A stretch of DNA of 49,767 nt from Syntrophaceae bacterium UBA7520 (GTDB lineage: Bacteria; Desulfobacterota; Syntrophia; Syntrophales; Smithellaceae), in contig DLNC01000036.1 of the NCBI GenBank assembly GCA_002478265.1, forward strand, positions 1-49,767, in the 5' to 3' direction. The notes beneath the pieces are model-generated. The model searched no databases, had not been told where the DNA came from, and was given only the letters and a program-made list of their open reading frames with translations. Every line of letters starts with the position of its first letter. Within the stretch, counting starts at the first letter, position 1. Positions 34,287-42,439 of the stretch are shown one piece after another. The translations under genes were made by a program, and so were the position numbers.

Positions 34287-35474
34287 ATGCGTGAAGCTGT
34301 AATTGTCGAATCCGTGAGAAGTCCCGGAGGAAGATATAAAAGAGGCGGGCTGGCTGCTACCCGGGCTGATGAATTTGGAATTCAGGTTGTTAAAGGTTTG
34401 ATGGCCAGAGTGCCGCAGGTCAAACCGGAAGATATAGATGATTTAATCGTGGGATGCGCCTTTCCCGAACATGAAACGGGCATGAATCTGGGCAAAATCA
34501 TTGCCCTGGGTGCGGATCTTGCCGAAAGCACCAGCGGCATGACAATAAACCGGTTTTGTTCGTCGGGTCTTCAGGCGATTGCCGACGCGACGGCCAAAAT
34601 CCGTGCCGGCTGGTCGGATGTGATTATTGCGGGTGGTTGTGAAACCATGTCTCACATACCCATGGGAGGTGCCGCGCAGCGTCCCATTCCCGGTTACCCC
34701 TGGGATAAACCTTATCCTTATGTTTCTATGGGCATCACGGCGGAAAATGTAGCAACGAACTATAATGTTTCGCGTGAGGATCTGGATAAATTCGGACTGG
34801 AGAGCAATCGCCGCGCCTATGAAGCGATTCAGGCGGGAAAGTTCAAAGACGAAATAATACCGATCACAGCATATAAGTACAAGGTGAAAAACGGCAAAAG
34901 AATTCGGGAAACCGTTACTTTTGACATGGATGACGGCGTAAGATGGCCGGCAAAACTGGAAGATATGGCAAAACTGAGATCGCCTTTCAAGGCGGGCGGT
35001 TCCTGTACCGCCGCCAATTCTTCGCAGATGACGGATGGCGCCGCTTTTTCATTGCTGATGACAGCGGAAAAAGCGCAGCAACTTGGCTTGAAGCCCTTGG
35101 CAAAACTTACCTATTATGCAGTTGCCGGTTGCAAACCGGAAGAAATGGGCATCGGTCCTTCCGTGGCGATACCAAAAGTATTAAAACTCGCCGGTTTGAC
35201 CACTAACGACATTGATCTTTTTGAGATCAATGAAGCCTTTGCTTCGCAGGCTATCTATAGCTGCCGTAAGATCGGCATTGAAGACAGATATTGGAAGGGT
35301 GATATTAATCCGAACGGCGGAGCTATCGCGTTGGGTCATCCGTTAGGCTGCACCGGTGCCAAGCTGACCGCGCAGCTTCTCCACGAGATGAAACGCCGTG
35401 GCGCAAAAAGAGGTATTGTTTCGATGTGTATCGGTGGCGGCATGGGCGCAGCGGGCATCTATGAAATGCTGTAA
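34287..35474 (+). CDS. Acetyl-CoA C-acyltransferase (thiolase, FadA-like)
   Basis: Thiolytic cleavage of 3-ketoacyl-CoA, the last beta-oxidation step. 395 aa. Acylated cysteine Cys91 lies in NRFCSSGLQAI. NEAFASQA, the GGAIALGHPLGCTGAK histidine motif and the second cysteine in SMCIGGGMGAAGIYE near the end are all intact. AAGGAGG precedes the ATG. It ends the operon, followed by a strong terminator. Biosynthetic versus degradative use is not decided by sequence; the neighbours argue for degradation, or for its reversal in fermentation. Confidence 0.95.
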   Translation: MREAVIVESVRSPGGRYKRGGLAATRADEFGIQVVKGLMARVPQVKPEDIDDLIVGCAFPEHETGMNLGKIIALGADLAESTSGMTINRFCSSGLQAIADATAKIRAGWSDVIIAGGCETMSHIPMGGAAQRPIPGYPWDKPYPYVSMGITAENVATNYNVSREDLDKFGLESNRRAYEAIQAGKFKDEIIPITAYKYKVKNGKRIRETVTFDMDDGVRWPAKLEDMAKLRSPFKAGGSCTAANSSQMTDGAAFSLLMTAEKAQQLGLKPLAKLTYYAVAGCKPEEMGIGPSVAIPKVLKLAGLTTNDIDLFEINEAFASQAIYSCRKIGIEDRYWKGDINPNGGAIALGHPLGCTGAKLTAQLLHEMKRRGAKRGIVSMCIGGGMGAAGIYEML

Positions 35475-35515
35475 AAAAGATTGTTTCTAGTGAAGCTGAA
35501 TTAAAATCACCATAG

Positions 35516-35560
35516 CCTCCGCTGTCTTATAAAGAAAAAAAGAGACAGCGGAGGTTTTTT
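35516..35560 (+). terminator. Intrinsic terminator of the beta-oxidation operon
   Basis: The 12-bp arms CCTCCGCTGTCT and AGACAGCGGAGG around an A-rich loop are followed by six T. It begins about 40 nt after the thiolase stop. Confidence 0.92.
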
Positions 35561-35623
35561 GGTTGCAGGATTGTTTTTAGGAAGATTTAAAATAACCCAC
35601 TTGTTTTTCTGAAGATATTTTGC

Positions 35624-35652
35624 TTGAAATCCGATAATCTTTAAGTTATAGC
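35624..35652 (+). promoter_or_regulatory. Promoter of tRNA-Val
   Basis: TTGAAA (35624-35629), 17-nt spacer, TATAGC (35647-35652), 11 nt before the first base of the tRNA. Confidence 0.55.
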
Positions 35653-35663
35653 AAATCAAAAAT

Positions 35664-35738
35664 GGGCGGTTAACTCAGCGGGAGAGTGCTACCTTCACAC
35701 GGTAGAAGTCGCTGGTTCAATCCCAGCACCGCCTACCA
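35664..35738 (+). tRNA. tRNA-Val(CAC)
   Basis: Complete 75-nt cloverleaf. The acceptor GGGCGGT pairs with ACCGCCT (first pair G-T). D arm ACTC...GAGT; anticodon arm CTACC-TTCACAC-GGTAG with anticodon CAC (codon GUG); T arm GCTGG-TTCAATC-CCAGC. CCA is encoded. It is isolated, with its own promoter. Confidence 0.95.
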
Positions 35739-35789
35739 TTTTAAAAATAGACTTTTTGGTTATGTCCAATAGCTCTCTATTTTTTTACC

Positions 35790-36308
35790 TCATTCCCTCA
35801 TTGTGGAAAGATATTTTCTACAGAGTTCCCGGTAATATTCGATGCCGGCTTTCGCGGTCAGTTTCTGGTTTTCTGTAACATCGTGAGTAATTGCCGCCGG
35901 ATTACCCGCGACGTTCTTTCCGGAGGGAACGCGCGTGCCCTTGGCGATGACGGATCCTACGGAAACAAAAACATCTTCTTCGCAAACCACATTAAACAGA
36001 AGTATCGAGCCCATGCCGATAACACAGCGTGATTTTACCTGCGCGTCATGAATAAGAACGGCGTGGGCAATGGTTACGTCATCGCCGATAAATACCTGCG
36101 AGCCGGGGAAAACATGAATAACAACATTATCCTGGATGCTGCAGCGATCCCCGATAACCACCGGGCCGAAATCAGCGCGAATCGATGCGCCGGGCGCGAT
36201 TAAGCACTCATGCCCGATTTTCACGTCACCGATTAAAGTTGCCTGCGGGTGCACGAAAGAGTCATGTGGAACAAAAGGTTTTTTGCCGTCAAACTCATAA
36301 ATGGCCAT
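35790..36308 (-). CDS. Gamma-carbonic anhydrase-like hexapeptide-repeat protein
   Basis: 172 aa. A left-handed beta-helix built of hexapeptide repeats (IGDVKIG, IAPGASIRAD, IGDRCSIQDN, IGDDVTIAH) carries the three metal-ligand histidines in VIHVFPG and TIAHAVLIHDA, as in the YrdA/gamma-carbonic anhydrase group. The C-terminal helix follows NVAGNPA. The ATG at 36308 is preferred to a GTG three codons upstream because AAGAGTGG precedes it. It follows kdsD by about 11 nt. Carbonic anhydrase activity is not assured: many relatives lack it or act on acyl-CoA. Confidence 0.88.
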   Translation of the reverse strand: MAIYEFDGKKPFVPHDSFVHPQATLIGDVKIGHECLIAPGASIRADFGPVVIGDRCSIQDNVVIHVFPGSQVFIGDDVTIAHAVLIHDAQVKSRCVIGMGSILLFNVVCEEDVFVSVGSVIAKGTRVPSGKNVAGNPAAITHDVTENQKLTAKAGIEYYRELCRKYLSTMRE

Positions 36309-36319
36309 ATAAACCACTC

Positions 36320-37315
36320 TTATGAAATGAGAGAAATGTTAACCGAGCCGCCGCGTCCCAATATATCGTGCATATGAATATATCCCTTAAGGTATTTCTT
36401 TTTATCAACTACGGCAAATGCGGTTATTTCCTTTTTCTGCATCAGTTCCATTGCCTGCGCAAGTGTTGCGTTTCCATCAATCGTTTTAGGGTTGCAAGTC
36501 ATCATTTCGTCAATAGTTTTTCCGTCAAAAGAAACACCGTTGCCAATCATGCGCCTGACGTCGCCATCTGTCAAAATGCCCAGTAGCTTATTTTTTTTGT
36601 CGGTGATTAAAACAAAGCCAACATTTTTGCGATCGATTTCCTGAATGGCTTTTTGCACAGATGTTCCGGTAAAAACACGGGGGATTTTTTTCCCCGTAAT
36701 CATCGCCTGCTTTACCGGCTCCTTGAGCCTCGCGCCCAGGCTGCCGCCGGGGTGAAATTTGTAAAAATCCTTTTCCCTAAATTGCTTTTTGTCAATTAAA
36801 GCGATAGCCAGAGCGTCGCCCATAGCAAGCGCGGCAGTCGAACTGGAAGTGGGTGTAAGTCCAAAGGGACACGCCTCTTTTTCCACGGAAACATCGATAA
36901 CAATATCGCTGGAGCGCGCCAGCGTCGAATCTTTTTTTCCGGTGAAAATAATAATGGGGGTGCCGATGGAGCGAACGGATGAAATAATCGGCACTAATTC
37001 CCGGGTCTCGCCGCTGTTGGAGATCGCCAGCAGGACATCCTTTTTTGTGACGATTCCCAAATCTCCATGAATGCCTTCGGCGGGATGCAGAAAAAGAGCC
37101 TGCGTGCCGGTACTGGTAAGCGTCGCGACAATTTTTTTGCCGATCAGACCTGATTTACCTATCCCGGTTATGATTACCCGGCCTTTGCACCTGGAGATTA
37201 AATCAACGGCGCGGGAAAAATTTTTATCTATATTGTTCACCAGGCGCAAAATACTCTGCGCCTCTATTTTGAGGACTTCCTTTGCTCTGCTCAATGCGCT
37301 TTGGTTTTTCTTCAT
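36320..37315 (-). CDS. kdsD: D-arabinose-5-phosphate isomerase (KdsD/KpsF)
   Basis: Makes arabinose-5-phosphate for KDO, the inner-core sugar of LPS. 331 aa. The SIS domain (about 35-170) has VIITGIGKSGLIGKKIVATLTSTG and the AEGIHGDLG and SNSGETREL motifs. Two CBS repeats (about 205-325) end the protein. I chose the ATG at 37315, which gives the usual family length and has TTAAGGA upstream; a longer ORF reaching 37399 would overlap the promoter candidate. Lipid A gene lpxH is divergently placed next to it. Confidence 0.93.
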   Translation of the reverse strand: MKKNQSALSRAKEVLKIEAQSILRLVNNIDKNFSRAVDLISRCKGRVIITGIGKSGLIGKKIVATLTSTGTQALFLHPAEGIHGDLGIVTKKDVLLAISNSGETRELVPIISSVRSIGTPIIIFTGKKDSTLARSSDIVIDVSVEKEACPFGLTPTSSSTAALAMGDALAIALIDKKQFREKDFYKFHPGGSLGARLKEPVKQAMITGKKIPRVFTGTSVQKAIQEIDRKNVGFVLITDKKNKLLGILTDGDVRRMIGNGVSFDGKTIDEMMTCNPKTIDGNATLAQAMELMQKKEITAFAVVDKKKYLKGYIHMHDILGRGGSVNISLIS

Positions 37316-37370
37316 TATTTCCTTAATATAATCGATATATTCGGGGCTTTGCTTCCATGTTATCGTATTT

Positions 37371-37399
37371 AAACTAGCAAAAAATAATAAACATGACAA
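37371..37399 (-). promoter_or_regulatory. Candidate promoter of kdsD
   Basis: Minus-strand TTGTCA (37394-37399), 17-nt spacer, TAGTTT (37371-37376). The -10 is weak. It lies 56 nt before the chosen kdsD start. Confidence 0.4.
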
Positions 37400-37552
37400 G
37401 AATCAATTAGCATTTTCTTACGGAATATTTTATGGTTTAAATAATTGTTGAGCGGAGAATATTTAGACAAGATGATATCTTTATAGGATATTGACCGGCA
37501 ATGTCTTTATCTGGTAAAGGCCTACACCAGCGAGTGATGCACAGAAAGTTGT

Positions 37553-38365
37553 ATGAAAGCCGTTTTTTTAGCAGACGCCCATTTAAAAAAATCATCGGAT
37601 GAAAGATATGAAAAACTCATGTCTTTTTTGAATGATCTTAAAGAGGGCAAAGTGTGTTCACTCATCGGGAAAAACAAAAAAAATAATCAGGCGGTCTATA
37701 TCGACGATATATTCATTGCGGGCGATTTGTTCGATTTCTGGTTCTGCCGGAAGGAAAATATTTATCCTGAATTCAGGCCGATCATTGATAAGTTGATTGA
37801 TTTAAAACAGGCGGGAGTAAAGGTTCATTTATTAGAAGGCAATCATGATTTTTTCATGAAAGAATATTTTGGCGATGTACATGGAATGGAAGTATGCGAC
37901 GAGTGGCTCGATAGAGATATTGATAGCAGGAAATTCCTGATCGGGCATGGCGATACCGCGGATCAAAGCAACAAGGTGTACCTTCTCTTCAGGAAAGTAT
38001 TGCGTAGCCGCGTATTTTATCTATTTCAGCGTTTTCTGCCGCGGCCCCTTCTCTGGAGTATTGCAAGCCTGAGTTCCGCGGCCAGCAAGGAATTGAATAA
38101 AGACAACGGTGATGCCTTATTTGAAAAAATGTCATCTTTTGCGGAGGTAAAGCTTCGTGACGGTTATGATGTAATCATTATGGGTCATTCTCATCAGCCG
38201 CTCATTCGCCGATTTAACATTATAGGTAAGGAAAAAATATTTATTGCCCTGGGTGATTGGATCAAATACTACTCATTTGTTTATTATGAAGACGGAAATT
38301 TCAGCCTGAGTCATTATCATCCGCGCGTTCAGGAAGCGGGAAAAATTAATCAGCACTGGACATAA
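37553..38365 (+). CDS. lpxH: UDP-2,3-diacylglucosamine diphosphatase (LpxH-like)
   Basis: Peripheral-membrane metallophosphoesterase that cleaves UDP-diacylglucosamine to lipid X in lipid A synthesis. 270 aa. All calcineurin-type metal motifs are present: LADAHL, AGDLFDFWF, LEGNHDFF, LIGHGDTAD and IMGHSHQPL. The length is near the family norm. It is divergent from kdsD, another LPS gene. Another UDP-diacylglucosamine hydrolase-like phosphoesterase is possible, but GDLFDFWF strongly favours LpxH. Confidence 0.87.
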   Translation: MKAVFLADAHLKKSSDERYEKLMSFLNDLKEGKVCSLIGKNKKNNQAVYIDDIFIAGDLFDFWFCRKENIYPEFRPIIDKLIDLKQAGVKVHLLEGNHDFFMKEYFGDVHGMEVCDEWLDRDIDSRKFLIGHGDTADQSNKVYLLFRKVLRSRVFYLFQRFLPRPLLWSIASLSSAASKELNKDNGDALFEKMSSFAEVKLRDGYDVIIMGHSHQPLIRRFNIIGKEKIFIALGDWIKYYSFVYYEDGNFSLSHYHPRVQEAGKINQHWT

Positions 38366-38403
38366 TTAATTTGCCGTGTTAGTCATCCGCACCTTTTGAT
38401 GAA

Positions 38404-38442
38404 ATAATATTTTTCTGATCGGTGAAGATGTGAAAATATTAT
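38404..38442 (+). repeat. Perfect inverted repeat upstream of the agmatinase gene
   Basis: ATAATATTTT and AAAATATTAT form 10-bp perfect arms around 19 bases, ending 35 nt before the agmatinase ATG. It may be an operator or a leader hairpin. Being AT-only, a chance origin is possible. Confidence 0.4.
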
Positions 38443-38477
38443 CGATTACGCTAAAATGAAGGAGACATTGTAAATAT

Positions 38478-39323
38478 ATGAATTATGGAGGAATTTATCC
38501 GGAATGTTCTTTACGTAATGCCAAGTTCGTTGTATTGCCTGTTCCCTATGATTTGACTTCCACCTATCAACCGGGCAGCCGAAGAGGGCCTGCGGCCATC
38601 ATCGAGGCGTCATGCAACATGGAACTCTATGATGAGGAGTTGAAAAAAGAAACATATTTATGTGGCATCCATACGACAGAACCAATGGCAGTGGATGCGC
38701 GCGGTCCAAAATACATGGTCAATCAGGTGCGCAAAAAAATCTCCCGTATCGCTGCTTTGGATAAAGTTCCGGTTATGCTGGGTGGTGAACATAGTATCAG
38801 TTCCGGAGCAGTGGAGGCACTTTTGGAAAAACATCCTAAAATGTCCGTGCTGCAATTTGACGCTCATGCGGATCTGCGGGATAGCTATCAAAACACGCCG
38901 TACAGCCACGCGTCCGTGGCCAGGAGGATCGCCGACATATGTCCGCTGATTCAGGTAGGCATAAGGAGCATGAGCAGGGAAGACGCCGATTATTTGTCCA
39001 AAAGCAAGGTAAAAAGTTACAGTGCTGATTTTGTCTTAGACAATAAAAACTGGTGCGAAACGATCAGCAAAAACATCAAGGGTGATGTTTATGTGACGAT
39101 TGATCTGGATGTGTTTGATCCGTCCGTTATGCCGGCCACGGGAACGCCCGAACCGGGGGGCCTTTACTGGAATCATGTTGTGCGCCTGTTAAGATCGGTT
39201 TCCAAAACGTGTAAAATTCGCGGTTTTGACGTAGTCGAGCTGGCGCCGCTTCCCGGGACGGTTGCCCCGGATTTTCTGGCGGCGAAACTTATCTATAGGT
39301 TAATGGGCTATATAACTGAATAA
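38478..39323 (+). CDS. speB: Agmatinase (SpeB-like ureohydrolase)
   Basis: Hydrolyses agmatine to putrescine and urea, a polyamine step. 281 aa. The dinuclear Mn ligands are in LGGEHSIS, FDAHADLRD and TIDLDVFDPS, followed by ATGTPEPGG, all diagnostic of ureohydrolases. The length suits agmatinase. GAAGGAG precedes the ATG with rather long spacing (about 12 nt). Monocistronic in appearance. Substrate preference within the family (agmatine versus other guanidines) is not certain. Confidence 0.88.
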   Translation: MNYGGIYPECSLRNAKFVVLPVPYDLTSTYQPGSRRGPAAIIEASCNMELYDEELKKETYLCGIHTTEPMAVDARGPKYMVNQVRKKISRIAALDKVPVMLGGEHSISSGAVEALLEKHPKMSVLQFDAHADLRDSYQNTPYSHASVARRIADICPLIQVGIRSMSREDADYLSKSKVKSYSADFVLDNKNWCETISKNIKGDVYVTIDLDVFDPSVMPATGTPEPGGLYWNHVVRLLRSVSKTCKIRGFDVVELAPLPGTVAPDFLAAKLIYRLMGYITE

Positions 39324-39381
39324 AATATTCAGATAAAAATTATATGGGCGTGGTGAATTTGGAAAACAGGCAAATAACTCC

Positions 39382-39410
39382 TTGACAAATATTATCGTTA
39401 ATGGTGTAAG
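39382..39410 (+). promoter_or_regulatory. Promoter of initiator tRNA
   Basis: TTGACA (39382-39387), exactly 17 nt of spacer, TGTAAG (39405-39410), 28 nt before the tRNA. Confidence 0.7.
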
Positions 39411-39438
39411 TTCCTCACTTTTTCCAATGTCGATATGA

Positions 39439-39515
<77 letters not shown>

Positions 39516-39521
39516 AAAAAC

Positions 39522-39555
39522 AAAAAGGCTTTGAAATAATTCAAAGCCTTTTTTT
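39522..39555. terminator. Bidirectional terminator between tRNA-fMet and DUF2147 gene
   Basis: AAAAAGGCTTTGAA and TTCAAAGCCTTTTT pair perfectly over 14 bp with loop ATAA. T tracts are present on both strands, so it can serve the tRNA (plus) and the convergent DUF2147 gene (minus). Confidence 0.9.
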
Positions 39556-39578
39556 AGTTATTCAAGACAGCAAATATT

Positions 39579-40049
39579 TTAATTAACCCGATACCATTGC
39601 TGGCTTCTGCCCAGGGTCGGAATGCCGATAAATCCTCTGACCGTCAGCACGTCTCCTTTCACCCAAATTTTGCATTTGTAGGTTTTTCCGTTATCCGGGT
39701 CCATGATTGTGCCGCCCGCGAACTCCACGCCCAGCGTATCGTCAATTTTCCCAGTTTTTTTCATGTCCTGGAAAATAACCATGCCCACGACAGGCTTGTC
39801 TTTCAAATCTCCCACACATTTTGTACAGAGAGTATCTTGCGGCTTGAGTAAAAGACGATTGACTTTGCCGAAGTATGCGCCGTCTTTCTCAAATATTTCC
39901 ACGTGAGATTTGGCCTTGCCTTTATCCTCACCTTCATCAGAGACGGTTTTCCATAGGCCGGTGATTTCGCCCTGCGCCTTTACGGCGCCACTGAAAACGA
40001 AGATAGAGAAAAAACAAAGTGCGATAATCGTCAGATGTTTTTTTGTCAT
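39579..40049 (-). CDS. DUF2147 exported protein
   Basis: 156 aa. A signal peptide (MTKKHLTIIALCFFSIFVFSG, cleavage near AVKA|Q) is followed by the DUF2147 core: GLWKTVSDEG, the KSHVEIFEKDGAYFGKV strand, LKDKPVVGMVI and a final GRSQQWYRV, with a CTKC pair in the middle. This family is a lipocalin-like beta structure of unknown role in the periplasm. The ATG at 40049 is used because AGGAGGG precedes it and a signal peptide then begins correctly. Confidence 0.85.
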   Translation of the reverse strand: MTKKHLTIIALCFFSIFVFSGAVKAQGEITGLWKTVSDEGEDKGKAKSHVEIFEKDGAYFGKVNRLLLKPQDTLCTKCVGDLKDKPVVGMVIFQDMKKTGKIDDTLGVEFAGGTIMDPDNGKTYKCKIWVKGDVLTVRGFIGIPTLGRSQQWYRVN

Positions 40050-40113
40050 AATTAGCCCTCCTGTTTGTTGGATTAAGAAATTAATCAACGCACACTCTCA
40101 TAAAATATGGATT

Positions 40114-40143
40114 AATAAATCATTACTCATAACAATAAGTCAA
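40114..40143 (-). promoter_or_regulatory. Candidate promoter of the DUF2147 gene
   Basis: Minus-strand TTGACT (40138-40143), 18-nt spacer, TTTATT (40114-40119), about 65 nt before the start codon. Confidence 0.4.
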
Positions 40144-40278
40144 GCATTTTGCTCATGTCAGAGGCTTTATTACCTTGACATCTAAATAAGGTATTTCTAT
40201 AATCAAGTCCAGAGGATGTCTCTGTTCAGTGGACAAAGCGTAGCGCGATTTATATAAAAACCAGTCGATGAGGCACAA

Positions 40279-41076
40279 GTGGTCAGAGACGAAAATTATC
40301 AAGCCTTGGAAGAGGAATTTACTTCCACATTTATCAGGGATTTGATTCCCGGAATTCTGCATAATTTTGCCAATCCCCTAAATAGCATCATGGGACGCTC
40401 CAAGCTGTTACAACGAAGATTCAACGAAATCAACGCTCACATCTCGGAAAAATATCCACAAGTTGCTGATGAAATGAAAGATGAGCTGCAAAAGCTCAAA
40501 ACGGAAATCCGCGCTATTAACAACGAAGCGGAAATATTTTATGACCTGTTCAAATCTTTGACGGGTAAATTTTATATGCTTGATTCCAGATTAGAAAGCA
40601 GGATTAATTTATCTCAGTTATTGTCTGATGAAATGCGCTTTTTCTTTTTCTATCTGGATTTTAAGCATGAAATAAAAAAGACGGTAAAGCTGAATTATGA
40701 CGTTCCGTCTTTCAAGGGAAATAGCGCGGAATTATCTCTTGCCTTCTGGAAACTGATACGCTTTGCTATGTCCCGGTCTCAGGCCAGCATAATAAAGGAA
40801 TTTTATCTCGAGACACAATATGATCAAAAATATGTCAGCGCTGCCATTCGCGATTCCGGCGGTGTTATACCGGTAACGGATATTGAGAGAGTATTAAAGC
40901 AGCTTAACGACGGTGCGCGGGAAATATTGACATCTGTTATTGACCGCGGGGTTATCCACGCTCTTTTGATACTTAAAAAATATCAGGCTAAAGTTAATAT
41001 CATATCCGAAGAAGGGTTGAGTACTATTTCGATAAGTATTCCCTATTCTTCAGTTAAAAAAACAGCCCAGATGTAA
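40279..41076 (+). CDS. Histidine-kinase-like protein with degenerate ATPase domain
   Basis: 265 aa, cytoplasmic, no membrane helix or sensory domain. ILHNFANPLNSIMGRSKLL (His28) matches the H-box pattern of sensor kinases and is followed by a helical dimerisation stretch to about 110. The rest resembles a HATPase domain, but the N box is degenerate (LAFWKLIRFAMSRSQ, without the usual Asn). The G1 box is reduced to IRDSGGVIP, with no clear G2 loop. Hence catalysis is doubtful; a phosphotransfer or adaptor protein is possible. The start is GTG; the ribosome site is weak. No response regulator is adjacent. Confidence 0.65.
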   Translation: MVRDENYQALEEEFTSTFIRDLIPGILHNFANPLNSIMGRSKLLQRRFNEINAHISEKYPQVADEMKDELQKLKTEIRAINNEAEIFYDLFKSLTGKFYMLDSRLESRINLSQLLSDEMRFFFFYLDFKHEIKKTVKLNYDVPSFKGNSAELSLAFWKLIRFAMSRSQASIIKEFYLETQYDQKYVSAAIRDSGGVIPVTDIERVLKQLNDGAREILTSVIDRGVIHALLILKKYQAKVNIISEEGLSTISISIPYSSVKKTAQM

Positions 41077-41089
41077 TAATCATAACAGG

Positions 41090-42412
41090 TTAATCAATGC
41101 AGTAATCAGACATCCATTGACGCAGACTTTCCAGGGATCTTTTTGCGTAGAGCGCTTTCTTATCTTTTTTTCGGATTTTATTTTTTCCCAAGGGGTCTAG
41201 CAAGCCATAATTTATGTTCATGGGCTGGAAGGAGTTAAGAGGCGGAGATGTGATATAATTGATCAGCGCGCCGAGACAAGTAACGGGTGGAGGTGGCTGT
41301 AATTCTTTTTCTTCTAGGATAAAAGCGGCATTCAGGCCGGCCAGTAATCCCATGGCGGCCGATTCAACATATCCTTCCACGCCGATGATTTGACCGGCAA
41401 ACAAAACAGTCGGCTTTATATTTAGCTGCAGTGATTTTCGCAGGTGTGCCGGAGCATTGATGTAAGTATTGCGATGAATGCTGCCATAGCGAGCGAATTG
41501 CGCTTCTTCCAATCCCGGTATCAGCCGAAATATTCTTCTTTGTTCCGGCCAGGTTAGTTTTGTTTGAAATCCTACCATGTTAAAAAGAGTGCCGAAGGAA
41601 TTTTCGCGCCTCAATTGCACGACCGCGTATGGCGTTTTTCCTGTTTTGGGGTGAGGCAAGCCCACGGGTTTCAGGGGGCCGAAAACCATGGTCTTTTCGC
41701 CGCGCGCGGCTAATGTTTCAATCGGCAGGCAACCTTCAAAGTGACGCACTTCCTCAAACGGTTTTGGCGGCACTTTTTCTCCGAACAGAAGTTGCTCGCA
41801 GAAAATTTTATATTCTTCTTCTGAAAGGGGAAGGTTGAGGTAATCCGGCGTGCTTTTGTTGTAACGGGAAGCCCAGAAAGCTTTTTCCATCTTGATGGAA
41901 TCAGCTTCAATGATCGGCGCGATCGCGTCATAGAAGTACAGATAGGATGATCCCAAAAGTCCTGCAATTGATACGGCGAAGGATTCGGAAGTAAGCGGAC
42001 CGGTGGCAATAATGGTCAGGCAATCTTCGGGAATCTCCGCGCATTCCTTCCTGATTAAAGTAAAATTATCCTGAGCGTTAAGCATCTCTTCCACTTTACG
42101 GGAGAAGCGCAGGCGGTCCACGGCCAGGGCAGTGCCGGCGTCAACCTTGGCTTCTTGCGCGGCAGTCAAAATCAGGGAATGAAGACAGCGCATCTCTTCT
42201 TTTAAAAGGCCGGGTGCGCTTTGGATACTGTTTGATTTCAGCGAGTTGCTGCAGACCAGTTCCGCCAAAAACTCTGTTTTGTGCGCGGGAGTGAATTTCT
42301 CCGGTCTCATTTCGTGCAGGAAGACACGATGACCGCGGCGCAGCAATTGCCAGGCCGCTTCGCAACCGGCCAGGCCGCCGCCGATAATGATCACGCGTTT
42401 TTTTTCAGCCAT
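41090..42412 (-). CDS. trmFO: Methylenetetrahydrofolate-tRNA-(uracil-5-)-methyltransferase TrmFO
   Basis: Folate- and FAD-dependent enzyme that forms m5U54 in the T loop of tRNAs. 440 aa. The FAD motif VIIIGGGLAGCEAA lies at residues 7-20. LHEMRP, VCSNSLKSN with its cysteine, YYFYDAIAPI-like YFYDAIAPIIE and YGSIHRNTYINAP are typical. It is followed in operon order by nothing visible; upstream are topA and dprA on the same strand (dprA-topA-trmFO), a grouping common in bacteria. Confidence 0.95.
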   Translation of the reverse strand: MAEKKRVIIIGGGLAGCEAAWQLLRRGHRVFLHEMRPEKFTPAHKTEFLAELVCSNSLKSNSIQSAPGLLKEEMRCLHSLILTAAQEAKVDAGTALAVDRLRFSRKVEEMLNAQDNFTLIRKECAEIPEDCLTIIATGPLTSESFAVSIAGLLGSSYLYFYDAIAPIIEADSIKMEKAFWASRYNKSTPDYLNLPLSEEEYKIFCEQLLFGEKVPPKPFEEVRHFEGCLPIETLAARGEKTMVFGPLKPVGLPHPKTGKTPYAVVQLRRENSFGTLFNMVGFQTKLTWPEQRRIFRLIPGLEEAQFARYGSIHRNTYINAPAHLRKSLQLNIKPTVLFAGQIIGVEGYVESAAMGLLAGLNAAFILEEKELQPPPPVTCLGALINYITSPPLNSFQPMNINYGLLDPLGKNKIRKKDKKALYAKRSLESLRQWMSDYCID

Positions 42413-42439
42413 GAACGATGAAATTGTAATTACTGGAAA

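Noticed and set aside
36320..37399. Longer kdsD reading frame with 28 extra N-terminal residues
   Set aside because: The extension is atypical for the family, overlaps the promoter candidate, and the internal ATG has a better ribosome site.
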